From contig NZ_OU745391.1 in NCBI RefSeq assembly GCF_916618895.1, forward strand, positions 868,001-932,000: 64,000 nucleotides of DNA. The letters run 5' to 3'. Below are positions 26,011-36,508 of this stretch, one piece after another (positions within the stretch are counted from its first letter, which is position 1; every line of letters begins with the position of its first letter). The translations under genes were made by a program, and so were the position numbers. The notes under the pieces were generated by a model. That model did no database searches and was not told the DNA's origin. It was given only the letters and a program-made list of their open reading frames with translations. This stretch comes from Pseudoclavibacter sp. Marseille-Q3772. GTDB taxonomy: Bacteria > Actinomycetota > Actinomycetes > Actinomycetales > Microbacteriaceae.

Positions 26011-28335
26011 ATGCGCACGCCGAACAGCACCTACCGAATCCAGCTCTCGCCGTCGTTCACCTTCGACGACGCCACCGAGATCCTGCCGTATCTCGCCAAG
26101 TTGCGGGTCGATTGGGTGTATCTCTCGCCGATCCTGCAATCCGCATCCGGCTCCGACCACGGCTATGACGTGGTCGATCCAACTCGGGTGGATGAGGCCA
26201 GGGGCGGTCGGGATGGGTTCGTCCGGTTTGCGAATGCGGCCCACAAGCTCGGCCTTGGCGTGCTCGTCGATATCGTGCCCAATCACATGGGCGTACGCAT
26301 CCCGCAGGAGAACCCGTGGTGGTGGGATGTGCTCACGCACGGTCGCGAGTCTCGATATGCGCACTACTTTGACATCGATTGGGATGCGGTCGGCGGCAAG
26401 CTGTTGCTCCCCGTGATCGGCGATGACGATATGCCCAAGGAACCGGGTGCCCCAATCCAGGGCATGTGGGCCGACCGCGGCGTCGGTGTGCTGCGCTACT
26501 ACGACCACGAGTTCCCCCTCACTCCGGGCTCTGCGGATAACCCCGAAGCGGGCACTCGAGAGATTCACGATGCCCAGCACTACGAGCTCGTGCACTGGCG
26601 ACAGGGCGATTGGAACCTGAATTACCGCCGGTTCTTTACGGTCACTGAGCTCGCCGGTCTGCGCGTCGAGCTCGACGATGTTTGGGAGGATGCGCACCGC
26701 GAGATCCTCAGCTGGGTGGCCGAGGGTCTCGTCGACGGCCTGCGAATCGACCACCCGGACGGCCTGCGCGATCCAGCGGGCTACCTGCAAACACTGCGCG
26801 AGCGCACCGGCCTCTACATCTCCGTCGAGAAGATCCTCGAACCGGGCGAACAGCTGCCAGCTTGGCCGGTTGCCGGAACCACCGGATACGACGCGCTCGG
26901 TGAAATCGATCGCGTACTGGTCGATCCCGACGGCGAGCTGGAGCTCAGCAACTTCGCCGCGTCCCTCTCCCATCAGGATCTCGACGATTGGGAGACTCTC
27001 GCCCACTCGATGAAGCGTTTCGTCACTGACGGACCGCTCCACGCCGAAATGCGCCGCATCACCCGGGAGCTGGCCGAGGCTGGGGTCACCGAAGACACCG
27101 TAACCGACGCACTCAGCGAGCTGGCCGCATCCTTCGCGGTCTATCGCACCTACCTCCCCGACGGCGCAGACCAGCTTCAGCAGGCTGCTCGCCGGGCAGC
27201 TGATTGGCGGGGCGATCTCACCGACGACCTGGAACGCATCCTCGCGGTATTGTCCGACCCAAACCAGCCCGCCGCTGCCCGGTTTCAGCAGACGACCGGG
27301 ATGGTGATGGCAAAGGCCATCGAAGACCGCGCGTTCTATCGGTACTCGCGCCTCACCTCGCTCAACGAGGTCGGCGGTGACCCCTCGCAATTCGCGCTCA
27401 CACCCAGCCAGTTCGCGCAGCTCCAGCAAGATCGCCTGCAGCGCTGGCCCCACGCGCAAACCGCGCTATCGACCCACGACACGAAGCGCAGCGAAGATGT
27501 GCGTGCCCGCATCGACGTGCTCAGCGAAGTGCCGGATCTGTGGCAGCACACGCTGAACGGGCTGCTCGATATCGCTCCCATCCGCAACCGCGGGTTCGCG
27601 AACCTGCTGTGGCAGGCAGTCGTCGGCGCCTGGCCAATCGAACGCGAACGCCTTCACGACTACGCCACCAAAGCGGCCCGCGAAGCCGGCGATGTCACCA
27701 CCTGGACCGATGTCGACGAAGACTACGAGGCCGAACTGCACCGCGCAATCGACGCCGCATACGACCACCCTGCTGCCCGCGCCCTGCTGAACAACCTCCT
27801 CGACCGCATCCGCGTCGCTGGCTGGAGCAACTCTCTCACCATGAAGGCGCTGCAACTCCTCGGCCCCGGCAGCCCCGATGTGTACCAAGGCAGCGAGCTT
27901 TGGCTGCGCGCACTCGTCGACCCGGATAACCGCCGGCCCGTTGACTACCGCATGCGTGCGGGCGCGCTCGACGCCATCCTGCACGGTGAGCGCCCGGTCG
28001 TCGACGAATCCGGGGCACGCAAGCTGCTGCTCACCGTCATGGCGCTGGATGTGCGCAAACATTTCGGCGACCAGCTCGACCGCTGCATGCTCATCCCGGC
28101 GCGCGGTGTCGCCGCCGAACACGTCATCGCGATTGACCGCGGTGAAGCCGTTGTCGTAGGCACCCGACTGCCAATCGGGCTACAGCAATTGGGCGGATGG
28201 CAGAACACCGAGCTCGATCTTCCCGTGGGCACCTGGCAGTGCCGACTGACCGGCTACGAGTTCAGCGGAACCGCCCGCGTTGCCGATGTGCTTGCCGATG
28301 ACCCGGCGACCGTGCTGGTACGCACGGGACTGTAA
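26011..28335 (+). CDS. treY: Maltooligosyl trehalose synthase
   Basis: GH13 intramolecular transglucosylase that converts the reducing end of maltodextrins into an alpha,alpha-1,1 bond. The protein has 774 residues. The start [16 protein letters not shown] is typical. YLSPIL and [15 protein letters not shown] match region I, DIVPNHMG is the conserved Asp/Asn/His block, [10 protein letters not shown] carries the nucleophile Asp 247, and [10 protein letters not shown] the acid/base Glu 273. A long insertion of helical segments in the middle is normal for TreY. The stop overlaps a possible upstream ATG of treZ. Confidence 0.96.
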   Translation: MRTPNSTYRIQLSPSFTFDDATEILPYLAKLRVDWVYLSPILQSASGSDHGYDVVDPTRVDEARGGRDGFVRFANAAHKLGLGVLVDIVPNHMGVRIPQENPWWWDVLTHGRESRYAHYFDIDWDAVGGKLLLPVIGDDDMPKEPGAPIQGMWADRGVGVLRYYDHEFPLTPGSADNPEAGTREIHDAQHYELVHWRQGDWNLNYRRFFTVTELAGLRVELDDVWEDAHREILSWVAEGLVDGLRIDHPDGLRDPAGYLQTLRERTGLYISVEKILEPGEQLPAWPVAGTTGYDALGEIDRVLVDPDGELELSNFAASLSHQDLDDWETLAHSMKRFVTDGPLHAEMRRITRELAEAGVTEDTVTDALSELAASFAVYRTYLPDGADQLQQAARRAADWRGDLTDDLERILAVLSDPNQPAAARFQQTTGMVMAKAIEDRAFYRYSRLTSLNEVGGDPSQFALTPSQFAQLQQDRLQRWPHAQTALSTHDTKRSEDVRARIDVLSEVPDLWQHTLNGLLDIAPIRNRGFANLLWQAVVGAWPIERERLHDYATKAAREAGDVTTWTDVDEDYEAELHRAIDAAYDHPAARALLNNLLDRIRVAGWSNSLTMKALQLLGPGSPDVYQGSELWLRALVDPDNRRPVDYRMRAGALDAILHGERPVVDESGARKLLLTVMALDVRKHFGDQLDRCMLIPARGVAAEHVIAIDRGEAVVVGTRLPIGLQQLGGWQNTELDLPVGTWQCRLTGYEFSGTARVADVLADDPATVLVRTGL

Positions 28336-28364
28336 TGACCGCATCCCGAATGCTGGAGAACTCA

Positions 28365-30179
28365 ATGCGTGATACCCGGTTTGATGTGTGGGCTCCGCTC
28401 GCCAACACTATGCGGCTGGTCGCCAATGGCGAAACGTATCCGATGCGCTCATCGGATGAGCACTGGTGGCGGCCGGTGAACCTGCCGGAGGAGCTCCAGA
28501 CCGCCGAGGTCGACTACGGGTATCTCATTGACGATGACCCGACCCCGTACCCCGATCCACGTTCACGTCGCCAGCCCGCGGGCGTGCACGGATTATCGCG
28601 CACCTTCGATGCCAACGCCTACGAGTGGGGCGATCAGAAATGGCGCGGCCGGCAACTGGCCGGTTCGGTGATTTACGAGCTACACATCGGCACATTCACG
28701 CCCGACGGCACACTGGACGCCGCTATCGACAAGCTCGACCACCTGGTAGACCTGGGCGTCGATTTTGTTGAGCCGCTACCGGTGAACGCATTCAACGGCG
28801 ATGCCGGTTGGGGGTACGACGGCGTCTACTGGTACGCAGTACATGAGCCGTACGGCGGTCCGGCCGCCTACCAGCGGTTTGTCGATGCGTGCCACCAGCG
28901 CGGGCTCGGGGTTATCCAGGATGTGGTCTACAACCACCTAGGCCCGGCCGGTAACTACCTCGGCAAGTTTGGCCCGTATGTCTCATCCCGCCACCAAACT
29001 GACTGGGGTGATGGCATCAACCTCGACGGTTTCGACTCCGATCAGGTGCGTCGGTACATCATCGACAATGCGCTCATGTGGTGCACTGATTTCCACGTTG
29101 ACGGGCTCCGACTGGATGCGGTGCACGCACTGGTCGATACCCGCGCGAAGCACATCCTCGAGGATCTCGCCGACGAAATTCATGCGCGAAGCGCATTCCT
29201 CGGTCGGCCGCTCACCCTGATCGCGGAATCGGATATGAACGCACCGCGCCTGTTCACCGCTCAGTCAGTGGGTGGTTACGGTCTAGACGGCCAGTGGTCT
29301 GATGACTTCCATCACGCCGCCCACGTGTCGCTCACGCGCGAAGCCGACGGCTACTACGAAGATTTCGCCGAAACTGAAGGGCACGGACTCGAGGCACTGA
29401 AGAAGGTGCTCACCCGCGGGTTCTTCCACGACGGCGCACTGTCCACCTTCCGCCGCCGCCATCACGGGCGCTCGCTCCCACCGGGCACCAATGCCTGGCG
29501 CCTGGTCGTCTCCACACAGAACCACGACCAGATCGGGAACCGTGCGCGCGGCGATCGACTCAGCGAAAGCCTCCCACCCGAGCAGCTCGCAGTCGGCGCG
29601 ACACTGCTGATGTGCTCACCGTTCACACCGATGCTCTTCATGGGCGAAGAATGGGGCGCAACCACACCGTTCCAGTTCTTCTCCTCCCATCCAGAACCGG
29701 ACCTGGCTGAAGCCACCTCCAAGGGCCGTATTTCCGAGTTTGCGCGCATGGGATGGGACGTCGCCGAAGTTCCCGACCCGCAGGATGTCGAAACGTTCCG
29801 CCGCTCCCGGCTGGATTGGATGGAGCTTGACTACCCGGAGCATCAGCATCTGCTGCACTGCTACCGAGCACTCATCCGCCTGCGCCGCACGCATCCCGAG
29901 CTGACGACGCCGTGGCTGCGCGATGTCTCGGTGAAATACGACAAGGATGCGGGCTGGCTTACGTTCTGGCGCGGGGATCTGCAGGTGATCTGCAACTTCG
30001 CTGCCACTGCCGCCGAAGTACCGATCGATGTGGATGTCGCTTGGACTACCTATCGCGAGCACGGTGAGTGCCTATTCGCCACGCAAGACGGAGTCCGCAT
30101 TAGCGGCGATACGGCGCACATGCCTCCCCATAGCGCAGCGGTATTTGGCCCGGTCTCCGAAGGTCCGCTGCACGACTAG
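28365..30179 (+). CDS. treZ: Malto-oligosyltrehalose trehalohydrolase
   Basis: Releases trehalose from maltooligosyl trehalose, completing TreX-TreY-TreZ. The protein has 604 residues. An N-terminal CBM48-like module ([14 protein letters not shown]) precedes the barrel: [36 protein letters not shown] (nucleophile Asp 251), LIAESDMN (Glu 288) and QNHDQIGN. I chose the ATG at 28365 because GGAG is six bases upstream; an ATG at 28335 would overlap the treY stop. The stop abuts the dinB stop with no gap, inside the palindrome GACTAGCTAGTC. Confidence 0.95.
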   Translation: MRDTRFDVWAPLANTMRLVANGETYPMRSSDEHWWRPVNLPEELQTAEVDYGYLIDDDPTPYPDPRSRRQPAGVHGLSRTFDANAYEWGDQKWRGRQLAGSVIYELHIGTFTPDGTLDAAIDKLDHLVDLGVDFVEPLPVNAFNGDAGWGYDGVYWYAVHEPYGGPAAYQRFVDACHQRGLGVIQDVVYNHLGPAGNYLGKFGPYVSSRHQTDWGDGINLDGFDSDQVRRYIIDNALMWCTDFHVDGLRLDAVHALVDTRAKHILEDLADEIHARSAFLGRPLTLIAESDMNAPRLFTAQSVGGYGLDGQWSDDFHHAAHVSLTREADGYYEDFAETEGHGLEALKKVLTRGFFHDGALSTFRRRHHGRSLPPGTNAWRLVVSTQNHDQIGNRARGDRLSESLPPEQLAVGATLLMCSPFTPMLFMGEEWGATTPFQFFSSHPEPDLAEATSKGRISEFARMGWDVAEVPDPQDVETFRRSRLDWMELDYPEHQHLLHCYRALIRLRRTHPELTTPWLRDVSVKYDKDAGWLTFWRGDLQVICNFAATAAEVPIDVDVAWTTYREHGECLFATQDGVRISGDTAHMPPHSAAVFGPVSEGPLHD

Positions 30180-31460
30180 CTAGTCCGGGGTGGAGTCGCG
30201 GTTGGGCCGGTCACTCAGCCCGGTCTCACCGTCACGCCGTTCGCCGCGCCCCAGCAGAGATGCCGGCCGCAGCACGCCCCGCCCAAACTTTGCCGTTGCC
30301 GCATCCACTGCTTGCTCTGCCGCATCCCACTCGTCACGATGCTGCTCATCCCACAGTGTGAGTGCGGTCGCTTCACCGGCGGCGCTGAGACTATCAGCGC
30401 GCACCCCGATCAGTCGCACGGGTCTTCCCTGCGGATGCAATCCGTCAAAGAGTTCGGCGGCCGCGCGATAGAGCGTCAACCCCGTGTTTGAGGGGCGTTC
30501 AAGACGCACCTGCCGGGTGATCGTTTCGAAACTGCTCCAGCGAACTTTCACCGCGACAGTACCCGCAACCAAACCGGCTTTGCGCAGCCGAGCCGCCACC
30601 GCATCCGCCTGTGCCCGAACCTCAAGCAGCAACTCGTCGTGATCACCAATATCGGTCGCAAACGTCTGTTCATGCGATACCGATTTTTCTTGACGTTCGG
30701 TAGCGACCGGACGCGGGTCACGACCCCACGACAGTTCGTGCAGATGGTCGGCCATCGCCTTCCCCACGAGGCGTTCCAACACCGGTTTGGGGGTGTGCGC
30801 GAGCTCGAACACGGTGTGGATGCCGCGCGAGTGCAACTTGCGTTCGGTTGTCGCGCCGACTCCCCAGATCGCCCCGATATTGAGGGCGTGCAAGAACGGC
30901 ACGGTTTGATCGTGCGGGATCACCAGCAGACCGTTCGGTTTTGATTTTCCGGATGCGAGTTTGGCGACAAACTTCGTGCTCGCAGCCCCGATCGAACACG
31001 GCAGCCCGAGCTCGGCTCGGATCCGTTCGCGAATCAATTCGCCGATCTGCGCGGGCGAGCCGAAGAGTTTCATCGCCCCGGTGATATCAAGAAACGCTTC
31101 ATCGATGGAAAGCGGTTCCACCAGCGGTGTGAAGTCTCGAAAAATCTCCATGACCCGTGCCGATGCCGCACGATACTTGTGCATGTGCCCGGGAATAACC
31201 GTTGCCTGCGGTGCCAATTGCAGTGCGCGCGACATGGGCATCGCCGCGTGCACCCCGAGGGCTCTGGCCTCGTAGCTTGCGGATGACACCACTCCCCGAC
31301 CGCCGGTACCGCCCACGATCACCTGTCTACCGACGAGCTCCGGGCGTTCGAGTAGCTCGACGCTCACGAAGAAGGCATCCATATCGGCGTGCAGGATGGT
31401 GGCGGTACGGTCCTCGTTCGCGCGCCCGGTATCTCGACTCCCCAGGGACTTGCGGCTCAT
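30180..31460 (-). CDS. dinB: DNA polymerase IV (Y family)
   Basis: Error-prone translesion polymerase, 426 residues from the ATG at 31460. Motifs are ILHADMDAFFVSVE (first catalytic Asp), the steric block SSASYEARALGVHAAMP, and SIDEAFLDITG (second acidic pair). IWGVGATTERKLHSRGI forms a helix-hairpin-helix, and a little-finger domain follows (EKSVSHEQTF). The extreme C-terminus is Arg/Asp-rich and lacks an obvious QLxLF clamp motif. An ATG at 31469 is an alternative start. It is divergent from fadD, with 31 bases between start codons. Confidence 0.93.
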   Translation of the reverse strand: MSRKSLGSRDTGRANEDRTATILHADMDAFFVSVELLERPELVGRQVIVGGTGGRGVVSSASYEARALGVHAAMPMSRALQLAPQATVIPGHMHKYRAASARVMEIFRDFTPLVEPLSIDEAFLDITGAMKLFGSPAQIGELIRERIRAELGLPCSIGAASTKFVAKLASGKSKPNGLLVIPHDQTVPFLHALNIGAIWGVGATTERKLHSRGIHTVFELAHTPKPVLERLVGKAMADHLHELSWGRDPRPVATERQEKSVSHEQTFATDIGDHDELLLEVRAQADAVAARLRKAGLVAGTVAVKVRWSSFETITRQVRLERPSNTGLTLYRAAAELFDGLHPQGRPVRLIGVRADSLSAAGEATALTLWDEQHRDEWDAAEQAVDAATAKFGRGVLRPASLLGRGERRDGETGLSDRPNRDSTPD

Positions 31461-31478
31461 GAATCCCATTGTGGCGCC

Positions 31479-31484
31479 TAAAGT
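31479..31484 (+). promoter_or_regulatory. -10 hexamer of fadD, leaderless
   Basis: TAAAGT ends seven bases before the ligase ATG at 31492. The divergent dinB start is less than 20 bases away, so the two promoters must overlap. Confidence 0.4.
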
Positions 31485-31491
31485 TGAGTAC

Positions 31492-33189
31492 ATGGATGTG
31501 ACCCAATTCAACGCCGACCGCGTGTGGACCAAGAACTATGCACCCAAGGTGCCCCGAGACATCGAGCCGGTAACGACCTCGGTGTATGGACTGCTGCGCG
31601 ATCGCGCAGAAGCGTTCGGTAACAATACCTCGCTGGTGTTCTTTGGCCGCGAAACCACGTTCGCGCAGCTGCACAACCAGGTGCTGCGCGTCGCGAACGG
31701 GCTACGCCGACTCGGTGTCAAGCCGGGTGACCGCGTCGCCCTGGTGATGCCGAACTGCCCGCAGCACGTGATTGCGTATCACGCCGTGCTTCGACTGGGC
31801 GCGATCGTCGCCGAGCACAACCCGCTGTACACCCGCTCCGAGTTGCTGACGCAATACCGTGACCACGGTGCCACGATCACGATCGCGTGGGACAAGGTTG
31901 CCCCGACCGTGCAGTCGCTCGCTGGTGAGGTCGAGGTTCGGCGGGTTATCTCGGTGAATATGACCCGGGCTATGCCGTTGAAGATGCAGGCGCTGCTGCG
32001 CCTACCGGTGGCGAAGGCACGCGAATCGCGCGAGAAGCTCACCGCGAAGGCGCCGGGCACTGTGCCATTCGAGAAACTGCTGGCGCAGAAACCGCTGCCG
32101 GCGCACTATCCGGAACCCACCGCATCCGATATCGCCGCGCTGACCTATACCTCGGGAACGACCGGCACGCCCAAGGGCGCGATGCTTACCCACAGCAATC
32201 TGCTGTCGAACGCGTACCAGGGCAAGGCATGGATGCCTGACTTTGAGCTCGGCAAGGAGACGATCTACGCGCTGCTGCCGATTTTCCACTCATTCGGGCT
32301 GCTGCTCGGTTTCAGCTACGGGCTCGTGTCGGCAGCACGGGTGGTGCTGTTCCCCTCGTTTGATGGCGACCTCATCGTGGATGCTGCCAAGACGCATCCG
32401 GCAACGTTTATGCCCGGTGTCCCGCCAATGTTTGACCGTATGGCGCGGCTGGCAAAGTCGGGCAAGCTCGACATCAGCCACGTGCAGTACGCCATGTGTG
32501 GCGCGATGACGCTGCCCGAGGCCGTAGTTGAGCGATGGGAAAGCTACGCCGCCGGTGGTCTCAACGAAGGATATGGCTTGACCGAAGCCTCTCCGTTTGC
32601 GTTCGCCAACCCGTTCGGGCCGACTCGAAAGATCTCCACGATCGGTCTGCCGTGCCCGTCGACCACGATCAAGGTGGTTGATCCGGAGAACCCAGAAACC
32701 GAGGTCCCGCTTGGTGAGGCCGGTGAGCTCTTGCTGCACGGACCGCAGGTATTCCGGGGCTACTGGCAGAACGAGGCAGAGACCGAGAAAGTGCTGCTGC
32801 CGGGTGGTTGGCTGCGCACTGGCGATATTGTGACGCAGGATGAGGACGGTTTCGTCACCGTGGTCCACCGCAAGAAGGAGCTCATCATCACCGGTGGCTA
32901 TAACGTTGCCCCTTCGGAGGTTGAGCAGGTCGTGGCGAGTGCCCCCGGTGTGGCGGAGGTGGCCGTTGTTGGTATTCAACGAGGCTCATCCGGTGCCGAA
33001 TCGGTTACTGCCGTGATCGTGCTTGAGGACGGTGCAAGTTACGACGAGGCTGCGCTGCGTGCGCACGCTCGCGCACACCTGGCCGACTACAAGGTTCCCC
33101 GCTCGTATGTGGTGTGGGATGAGCTGCCCAAGAACATGCTCGGCAAGGTTTTGCGCAAGCAGGTGCGTGAGCAGCTTTCGGCCAAGTAA
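31492..33189 (+). CDS. fadD: Long-chain fatty acid--CoA ligase (AMP-binding)
   Basis: Activates fatty acids to acyl-CoA through an acyl-adenylate. The protein has 565 residues. The A3 motif YTSGTTGTPKGAMLTHSN, A5 NEGYGLTEASP, A7 WLRTGDI and A10 PKNMLGKVLRKQV with the catalytic Lys are all present. The IFHSFG segment and the GYW motif fit the medium/long-chain class. A leaderless start is supported by the upstream hexamer; the frame extends back to 31396 within dinB. A LacI-family gene follows after 33 bases. Confidence 0.93.
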   Translation: MDVTQFNADRVWTKNYAPKVPRDIEPVTTSVYGLLRDRAEAFGNNTSLVFFGRETTFAQLHNQVLRVANGLRRLGVKPGDRVALVMPNCPQHVIAYHAVLRLGAIVAEHNPLYTRSELLTQYRDHGATITIAWDKVAPTVQSLAGEVEVRRVISVNMTRAMPLKMQALLRLPVAKARESREKLTAKAPGTVPFEKLLAQKPLPAHYPEPTASDIAALTYTSGTTGTPKGAMLTHSNLLSNAYQGKAWMPDFELGKETIYALLPIFHSFGLLLGFSYGLVSAARVVLFPSFDGDLIVDAAKTHPATFMPGVPPMFDRMARLAKSGKLDISHVQYAMCGAMTLPEAVVERWESYAAGGLNEGYGLTEASPFAFANPFGPTRKISTIGLPCPSTTIKVVDPENPETEVPLGEAGELLLHGPQVFRGYWQNEAETEKVLLPGGWLRTGDIVTQDEDGFVTVVHRKKELIITGGYNVAPSEVEQVVASAPGVAEVAVVGIQRGSSGAESVTAVIVLEDGASYDEAALRAHARAHLADYKVPRSYVVWDELPKNMLGKVLRKQVREQLSAK

Positions 33190-33222
33190 CCGAACAACAG
33201 GCGAGATCACGGAGCCGAGCGG

Positions 33223-34233
33223 ATGAGCGATGCGCCCCGGTTACACGATGTTGCCCGCGAAGCGGGGGTGTCGGCTGCTGCCGTCTCCCTCGCTCTTCGC
33301 GGAAAACCCGGTGTTGCCGAACACACGCGCGAGCGCATCATCGCCACAGCGGAATCGATGGGCTACGCCACGAATATCGCGGCACGGAATCTGCGCAACC
33401 AGTCCACGCGAAATATCGGTGTCTATCTGCCGACGGGGACCGCATCCCTGTCGTACTACATGACCTTCTTGAGTCTGGTCGCCGAGGCGGCTGCCGAGGC
33501 CGGATACGCCACGATGGTGATTCCGCAAGGGATGGCGGTGCCACCGCTGGTTGCGCAGGTTGATGGCCTGATCACCATTGACCCGCTCAGCGACGATGAC
33601 CGGATGCGGGCACTGCTACAAGCCGGCAAGCCCGTGGTGAGCGTCGAACGCGTCCCGGAAGCACTCGGGGCGATACCTGCAGCGACGATCGCCTTCGACC
33701 ACCGTGCGGCGATGAACACCCTGCTCAACCACGTGTGTGACCAGGGCGCGAAACGTATCGCCGTGGTGTGCCCGCCGACGAACTCGGTGTGGGGCGCGGA
33801 GCTGGACGACGCGCTGAGCGCGTTCGCTCGTGAACGGGTGGCAATTCAACGTTTGCAGGTTCCGTTTGCCGTTTCGGCGGCGACGTTGTCACAGGTGTAT
33901 GCGCCGCTGTGGTCGGATGTGGATGCGGTGCTGTGCACCTCGGACGGTTCCCTACTCGAGATGCTCGGGATACTGCGCAGTCGTGGCCGAATCGTCGGCC
34001 AAGATGTGCTCGTGGCGTCCTATCTGGATGCACCGGCGAATGTGCAGTTACATCCGTCGATCACCGCGTTCGATTACTCCGCTGAGTCGTTGGCTGAGCG
34101 CTGCGTGACACTCTTGCTCGATGTCATCGGCGGCGCCGCAACTGCGCACACCGAAGTTCGCGCGCTGGAGCTTGTTGTACGTGCAAGCACGGCGACACCG
34201 CTGCGGACAGCCAGCTCACCGCATCCACGCTAG
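33223..34233 (+). CDS. LacI-family transcriptional regulator
   Basis: A 336-residue repressor-type regulator. The N-terminal helix-turn-helix LHDVAREAGVSAAAVSLALRGKPGVAEHTR has the hinge helix AARNLRNQSTRNIGVYLP. A periplasmic-binding-protein-like sensor domain follows (SLVAEAAAEAGYATMV, VDGLITIDPLSDDD, FDYSAESLAERCVTLLLD). The effector is unknown. It is co-directional with fadD and close behind it, but LacI proteins usually control sugar genes, so the linkage may be incidental; the glycogen/trehalose operon 3 kb upstream is another conceivable target. Confidence 0.92.
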   Translation: MSDAPRLHDVAREAGVSAAAVSLALRGKPGVAEHTRERIIATAESMGYATNIAARNLRNQSTRNIGVYLPTGTASLSYYMTFLSLVAEAAAEAGYATMVIPQGMAVPPLVAQVDGLITIDPLSDDDRMRALLQAGKPVVSVERVPEALGAIPAATIAFDHRAAMNTLLNHVCDQGAKRIAVVCPPTNSVWGAELDDALSAFARERVAIQRLQVPFAVSAATLSQVYAPLWSDVDAVLCTSDGSLLEMLGILRSRGRIVGQDVLVASYLDAPANVQLHPSITAFDYSAESLAERCVTLLLDVIGGAATAHTEVRALELVVRASTATPLRTASSPHPR

Positions 34234-34235
34234 CC

Positions 34236-34271
34236 GCGCCACACTCAGCGACGTCATTGCCAATGTGGCGC
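34236..34271 (+). terminator. Hairpin after the LacI-family gene
   Basis: GCGCCACA and TGTGGCGC form a perfect 8-bp stem with a 20-base loop, two bases past the stop codon. There is no T-run, so it may be a Rho-dependent or weak terminator. Confidence 0.35.
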
Positions 34272-34366
34272 AGAATGAATAGGCTGCCTGCTAATCATTA
34301 CTAGATCGATTAAGTACCGGGGTTTCAAGCCAACGGCGGCGGGAGCTCAATATCGAAAGGAACACC

Positions 34367-35401
34367 ATGGCGCTGCACATGCCAGCCGAATGGGATCGGC
34401 ACGAACGCACCTGGATGGCATGGCCCTCGCAGGGATACACGCTCGGGGATTCTGAAGCCGAAGCCGACGAGGCACGCTCGACCTGGGCCGCAGTCGCCAA
34501 TGCGACCGTCGACTTTGAGCCCGTCACTATGCTTGTCCCCCGCCACGAACTCGAACACGCACGCCGTCTTTGCTCGGGCCGCGTCGAGCTACTTGAAGCC
34601 GAGCTCAATGACGCGTGGATGCGGGATATCGGCCCGACGTTCGTGCACGAACGCGACGACCAGGGCAACACCACCCTGGCCGCCGTGAACTGGGTGTTTA
34701 ACGGCTGGGGTGCGCAGGATTGGGCGCAGTGGGACAAAGACCAGCTCGTAGGTGGCATCGTCGCCGTAACCGCTGGCGTACAGCGCATCGACTCCCCGCT
34801 GGTGAACGAAGGCGGCGGTATCCACGTCGATGGATTGGGCAATCTGCTCGCCACCCTGACCGTGCAGCTCGACCCGGGGCGCAACCCGCAGTGGAGTGCG
34901 GGCCAGGTGGAGCTTGAGTTCCGTGAGAAGCTCGGCGCCGAAACGACATTCTGGCTCCCGCGCGGACTCACCCGCGACTCAGAACGCTTCGGTACCCGCG
35001 GACACGTCGATATTGTGGCGTCGTTCGCGCCGGGTGGCCAGGTGTTGATTCACGACCAGCGCGACCCATCGCATCCTGATCACGAGGTCATGAAACAGAT
35101 CGAGCAGTCGCTGACGGAGCAGTTCCAGCGTGCCGGTCAGACGCGCGAGTTCCTGCGCGTGCCCGCGCCGAAGACCCTGCGCGACGCTGAAGGATTTGTG
35201 GATTACAGCTACATCAACCACCTTGTCGCTAACGACTCGGTAATCGCCTGTGTGTTCGGTGACGCCAATGATGCTGAGGCGCTCGAGGTGTTGGCGCATG
35301 CCTACCCCGGCCGGGAAATCGTGCCGGTGGATGCTCGACCGCTCTTCGCGCGCGGTGGTGGTATCCACTGCATCACGCAGCAGCAGCCGGCACTTGCTTA
35401 A
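34367..35401 (+). CDS. aguA: Agmatine deiminase family protein
   Basis: Guanidine-modifying enzyme of the peptidyl-arginine deiminase/AguA family, 344 residues. It contains DAWMRDIGPTF, NEGGGIHVDG, GTRGHVDIVASF with the catalytic His, and the C-terminal nucleophile motif RGGGIHCITQQQP (Cys 335). These match agmatine deiminase, which gives N-carbamoylputrescine. A strong ribosome site (GAAAGGA) precedes the ATG. No putrescine-pathway partner is adjacent, so substrate preference (agmatine versus another guanidine) remains open. Confidence 0.9.
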   Translation: MALHMPAEWDRHERTWMAWPSQGYTLGDSEAEADEARSTWAAVANATVDFEPVTMLVPRHELEHARRLCSGRVELLEAELNDAWMRDIGPTFVHERDDQGNTTLAAVNWVFNGWGAQDWAQWDKDQLVGGIVAVTAGVQRIDSPLVNEGGGIHVDGLGNLLATLTVQLDPGRNPQWSAGQVELEFREKLGAETTFWLPRGLTRDSERFGTRGHVDIVASFAPGGQVLIHDQRDPSHPDHEVMKQIEQSLTEQFQRAGQTREFLRVPAPKTLRDAEGFVDYSYINHLVANDSVIACVFGDANDAEALEVLAHAYPGREIVPVDARPLFARGGGIHCITQQQPALA

Positions 35402-35473
35402 TATTGGCTGTTTGCTTCGCGGATGTGGGCGGCAGCTCCGGGGCTATCGGCGCGTGTGGATGAGGGTGCGTCC

Positions 35474-35479
35474 TACACT
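35474..35479 (+). promoter_or_regulatory. -10 hexamer of tesB, leaderless
   Basis: TACACT ends six bases before the GTG at 35486 and supports that start over the ATG at 35423. Confidence 0.4.
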
Positions 35480-35485
35480 GGGTGG

Positions 35486-36433
35486 GTGACCGATCCAGCA
35501 TCATCCTCAAATTCGTTCGTGCCGGGCGACCCGGAGTTGCCCACTGACCTCGGTGAGCTCGAAGCGCTACCGCCATTGGAGTCGTTCCTGGCGGCCCTCA
35601 ATCTCGAGGACACCGGCGCACGCACCCACGAAGACATCTTCACCGGTAAGAACCAGTGGATGCCCACCGGCCGAGTATTCGGCGGCCAGGTTGCTTCGCA
35701 GTCGATCATGGCCGCGGCACGTACCCTGCCCGATGACCGCACGCTGCACTCGATGCGGGGTAACTTTCTGCGCCCCGGTGATATTCACGTACCGATCACC
35801 TTTTCGGTTGAACGCAGCCACGACGGTAATTCGTTCTCTACTCGGCTTGTCCAGGCCTATCAGCATGGTGAGCCGATCTGGTCGATGATTGCAAGCTTCC
35901 AGGTTGATGCCGATGGGCTGGAGCATCAGATCGACGGACCAATGGACGTACCGGCCCCCGAGGAACTGCCCAGTGCATCCGCGCAGGTTGCCGTGGCGGG
36001 GTCGAAGATCGCGAACTACTGGCTGCACCGACGCCCATTTGAGATGCGCTTCGTCGAGACCCCGGTGTACCTGCAGCCGCCGAGCAACCGCACCCCCACC
36101 GAGCTGGTGTGGATGAAGGCGACCGGGCCGCTCCCCGACGATCCGATGGTGCACCGGGCTGCGCTTGCCTATGCGAGTGACTACGTCATGCTCGACCCGA
36201 TTCTGCGCCGACACGGACTGACATGGACCACCCCGCAATTGCGGATGGCGTCGCTGGACCACGGGATGTGGTGGCACCGGTTCGCGCGAGTTGACGAGTG
36301 GCTGCTGTGCTCGGTTCGTTCGGTGAGCTCGCAGGGTGGCCGCGGGTTGACGACCGGTGAGTTCTACACCCGCGACGGCGAGCTTGTGGCGAGCGTGGCA
36401 CAAGAGGCGATGGTTCGACTCAAACAGCGTTAG
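35486..36433 (+). CDS. tesB: Acyl-CoA thioesterase II
   Basis: Double hot-dog thioesterase hydrolysing medium to long acyl-CoAs, 315 residues. Family marks are GRVFGGQVASQSIMAA, the block LHSMRGNFLRPGD, ASDYVMLDPILRRHG in the second half with its catalytic Asp, SLDHGMWWHRFARVDEWLL, and the GLTTGEFYTRDGELVASVAQEAMVR terminus. A Ser/Asn-rich 30-residue N-terminal extension precedes the fold. The GTG start follows a -10 hexamer by six bases. A very strong bidirectional terminator follows. Confidence 0.93.
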   Translation: MTDPASSSNSFVPGDPELPTDLGELEALPPLESFLAALNLEDTGARTHEDIFTGKNQWMPTGRVFGGQVASQSIMAAARTLPDDRTLHSMRGNFLRPGDIHVPITFSVERSHDGNSFSTRLVQAYQHGEPIWSMIASFQVDADGLEHQIDGPMDVPAPEELPSASAQVAVAGSKIANYWLHRRPFEMRFVETPVYLQPPSNRTPTELVWMKATGPLPDDPMVHRAALAYASDYVMLDPILRRHGLTWTTPQLRMASLDHGMWWHRFARVDEWLLCSVRSVSSQGGRGLTTGEFYTRDGELVASVAQEAMVRLKQR

Positions 36434-36447
36434 CCAGAGCAGACCGG

Positions 36448-36495
36448 CAACGAAAACGGTGGATACCCCATAACGGGTATCCACCGTTTTCGTTG
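36448..36495. terminator. Strong bidirectional terminator between tesB and gatB
   Basis: A perfect 21-bp stem (36448-36468 with 36475-36495) closes a 6-base loop. AAAA lies in the left arm and TTTT in the right arm, giving a U-tract in both directions. It separates the convergent tesB and gatB genes. Confidence 0.92.
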
Positions 36496-36508
36496 GCAGA
36501 GCGTTCGC

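Noticed and set aside
30174-30185. Palindrome GACTAGCTAGTC as a regulatory site
   Set aside because: It is formed by the two back-to-back TAG stop codons of treZ and dinB, so it is probably coincidental.
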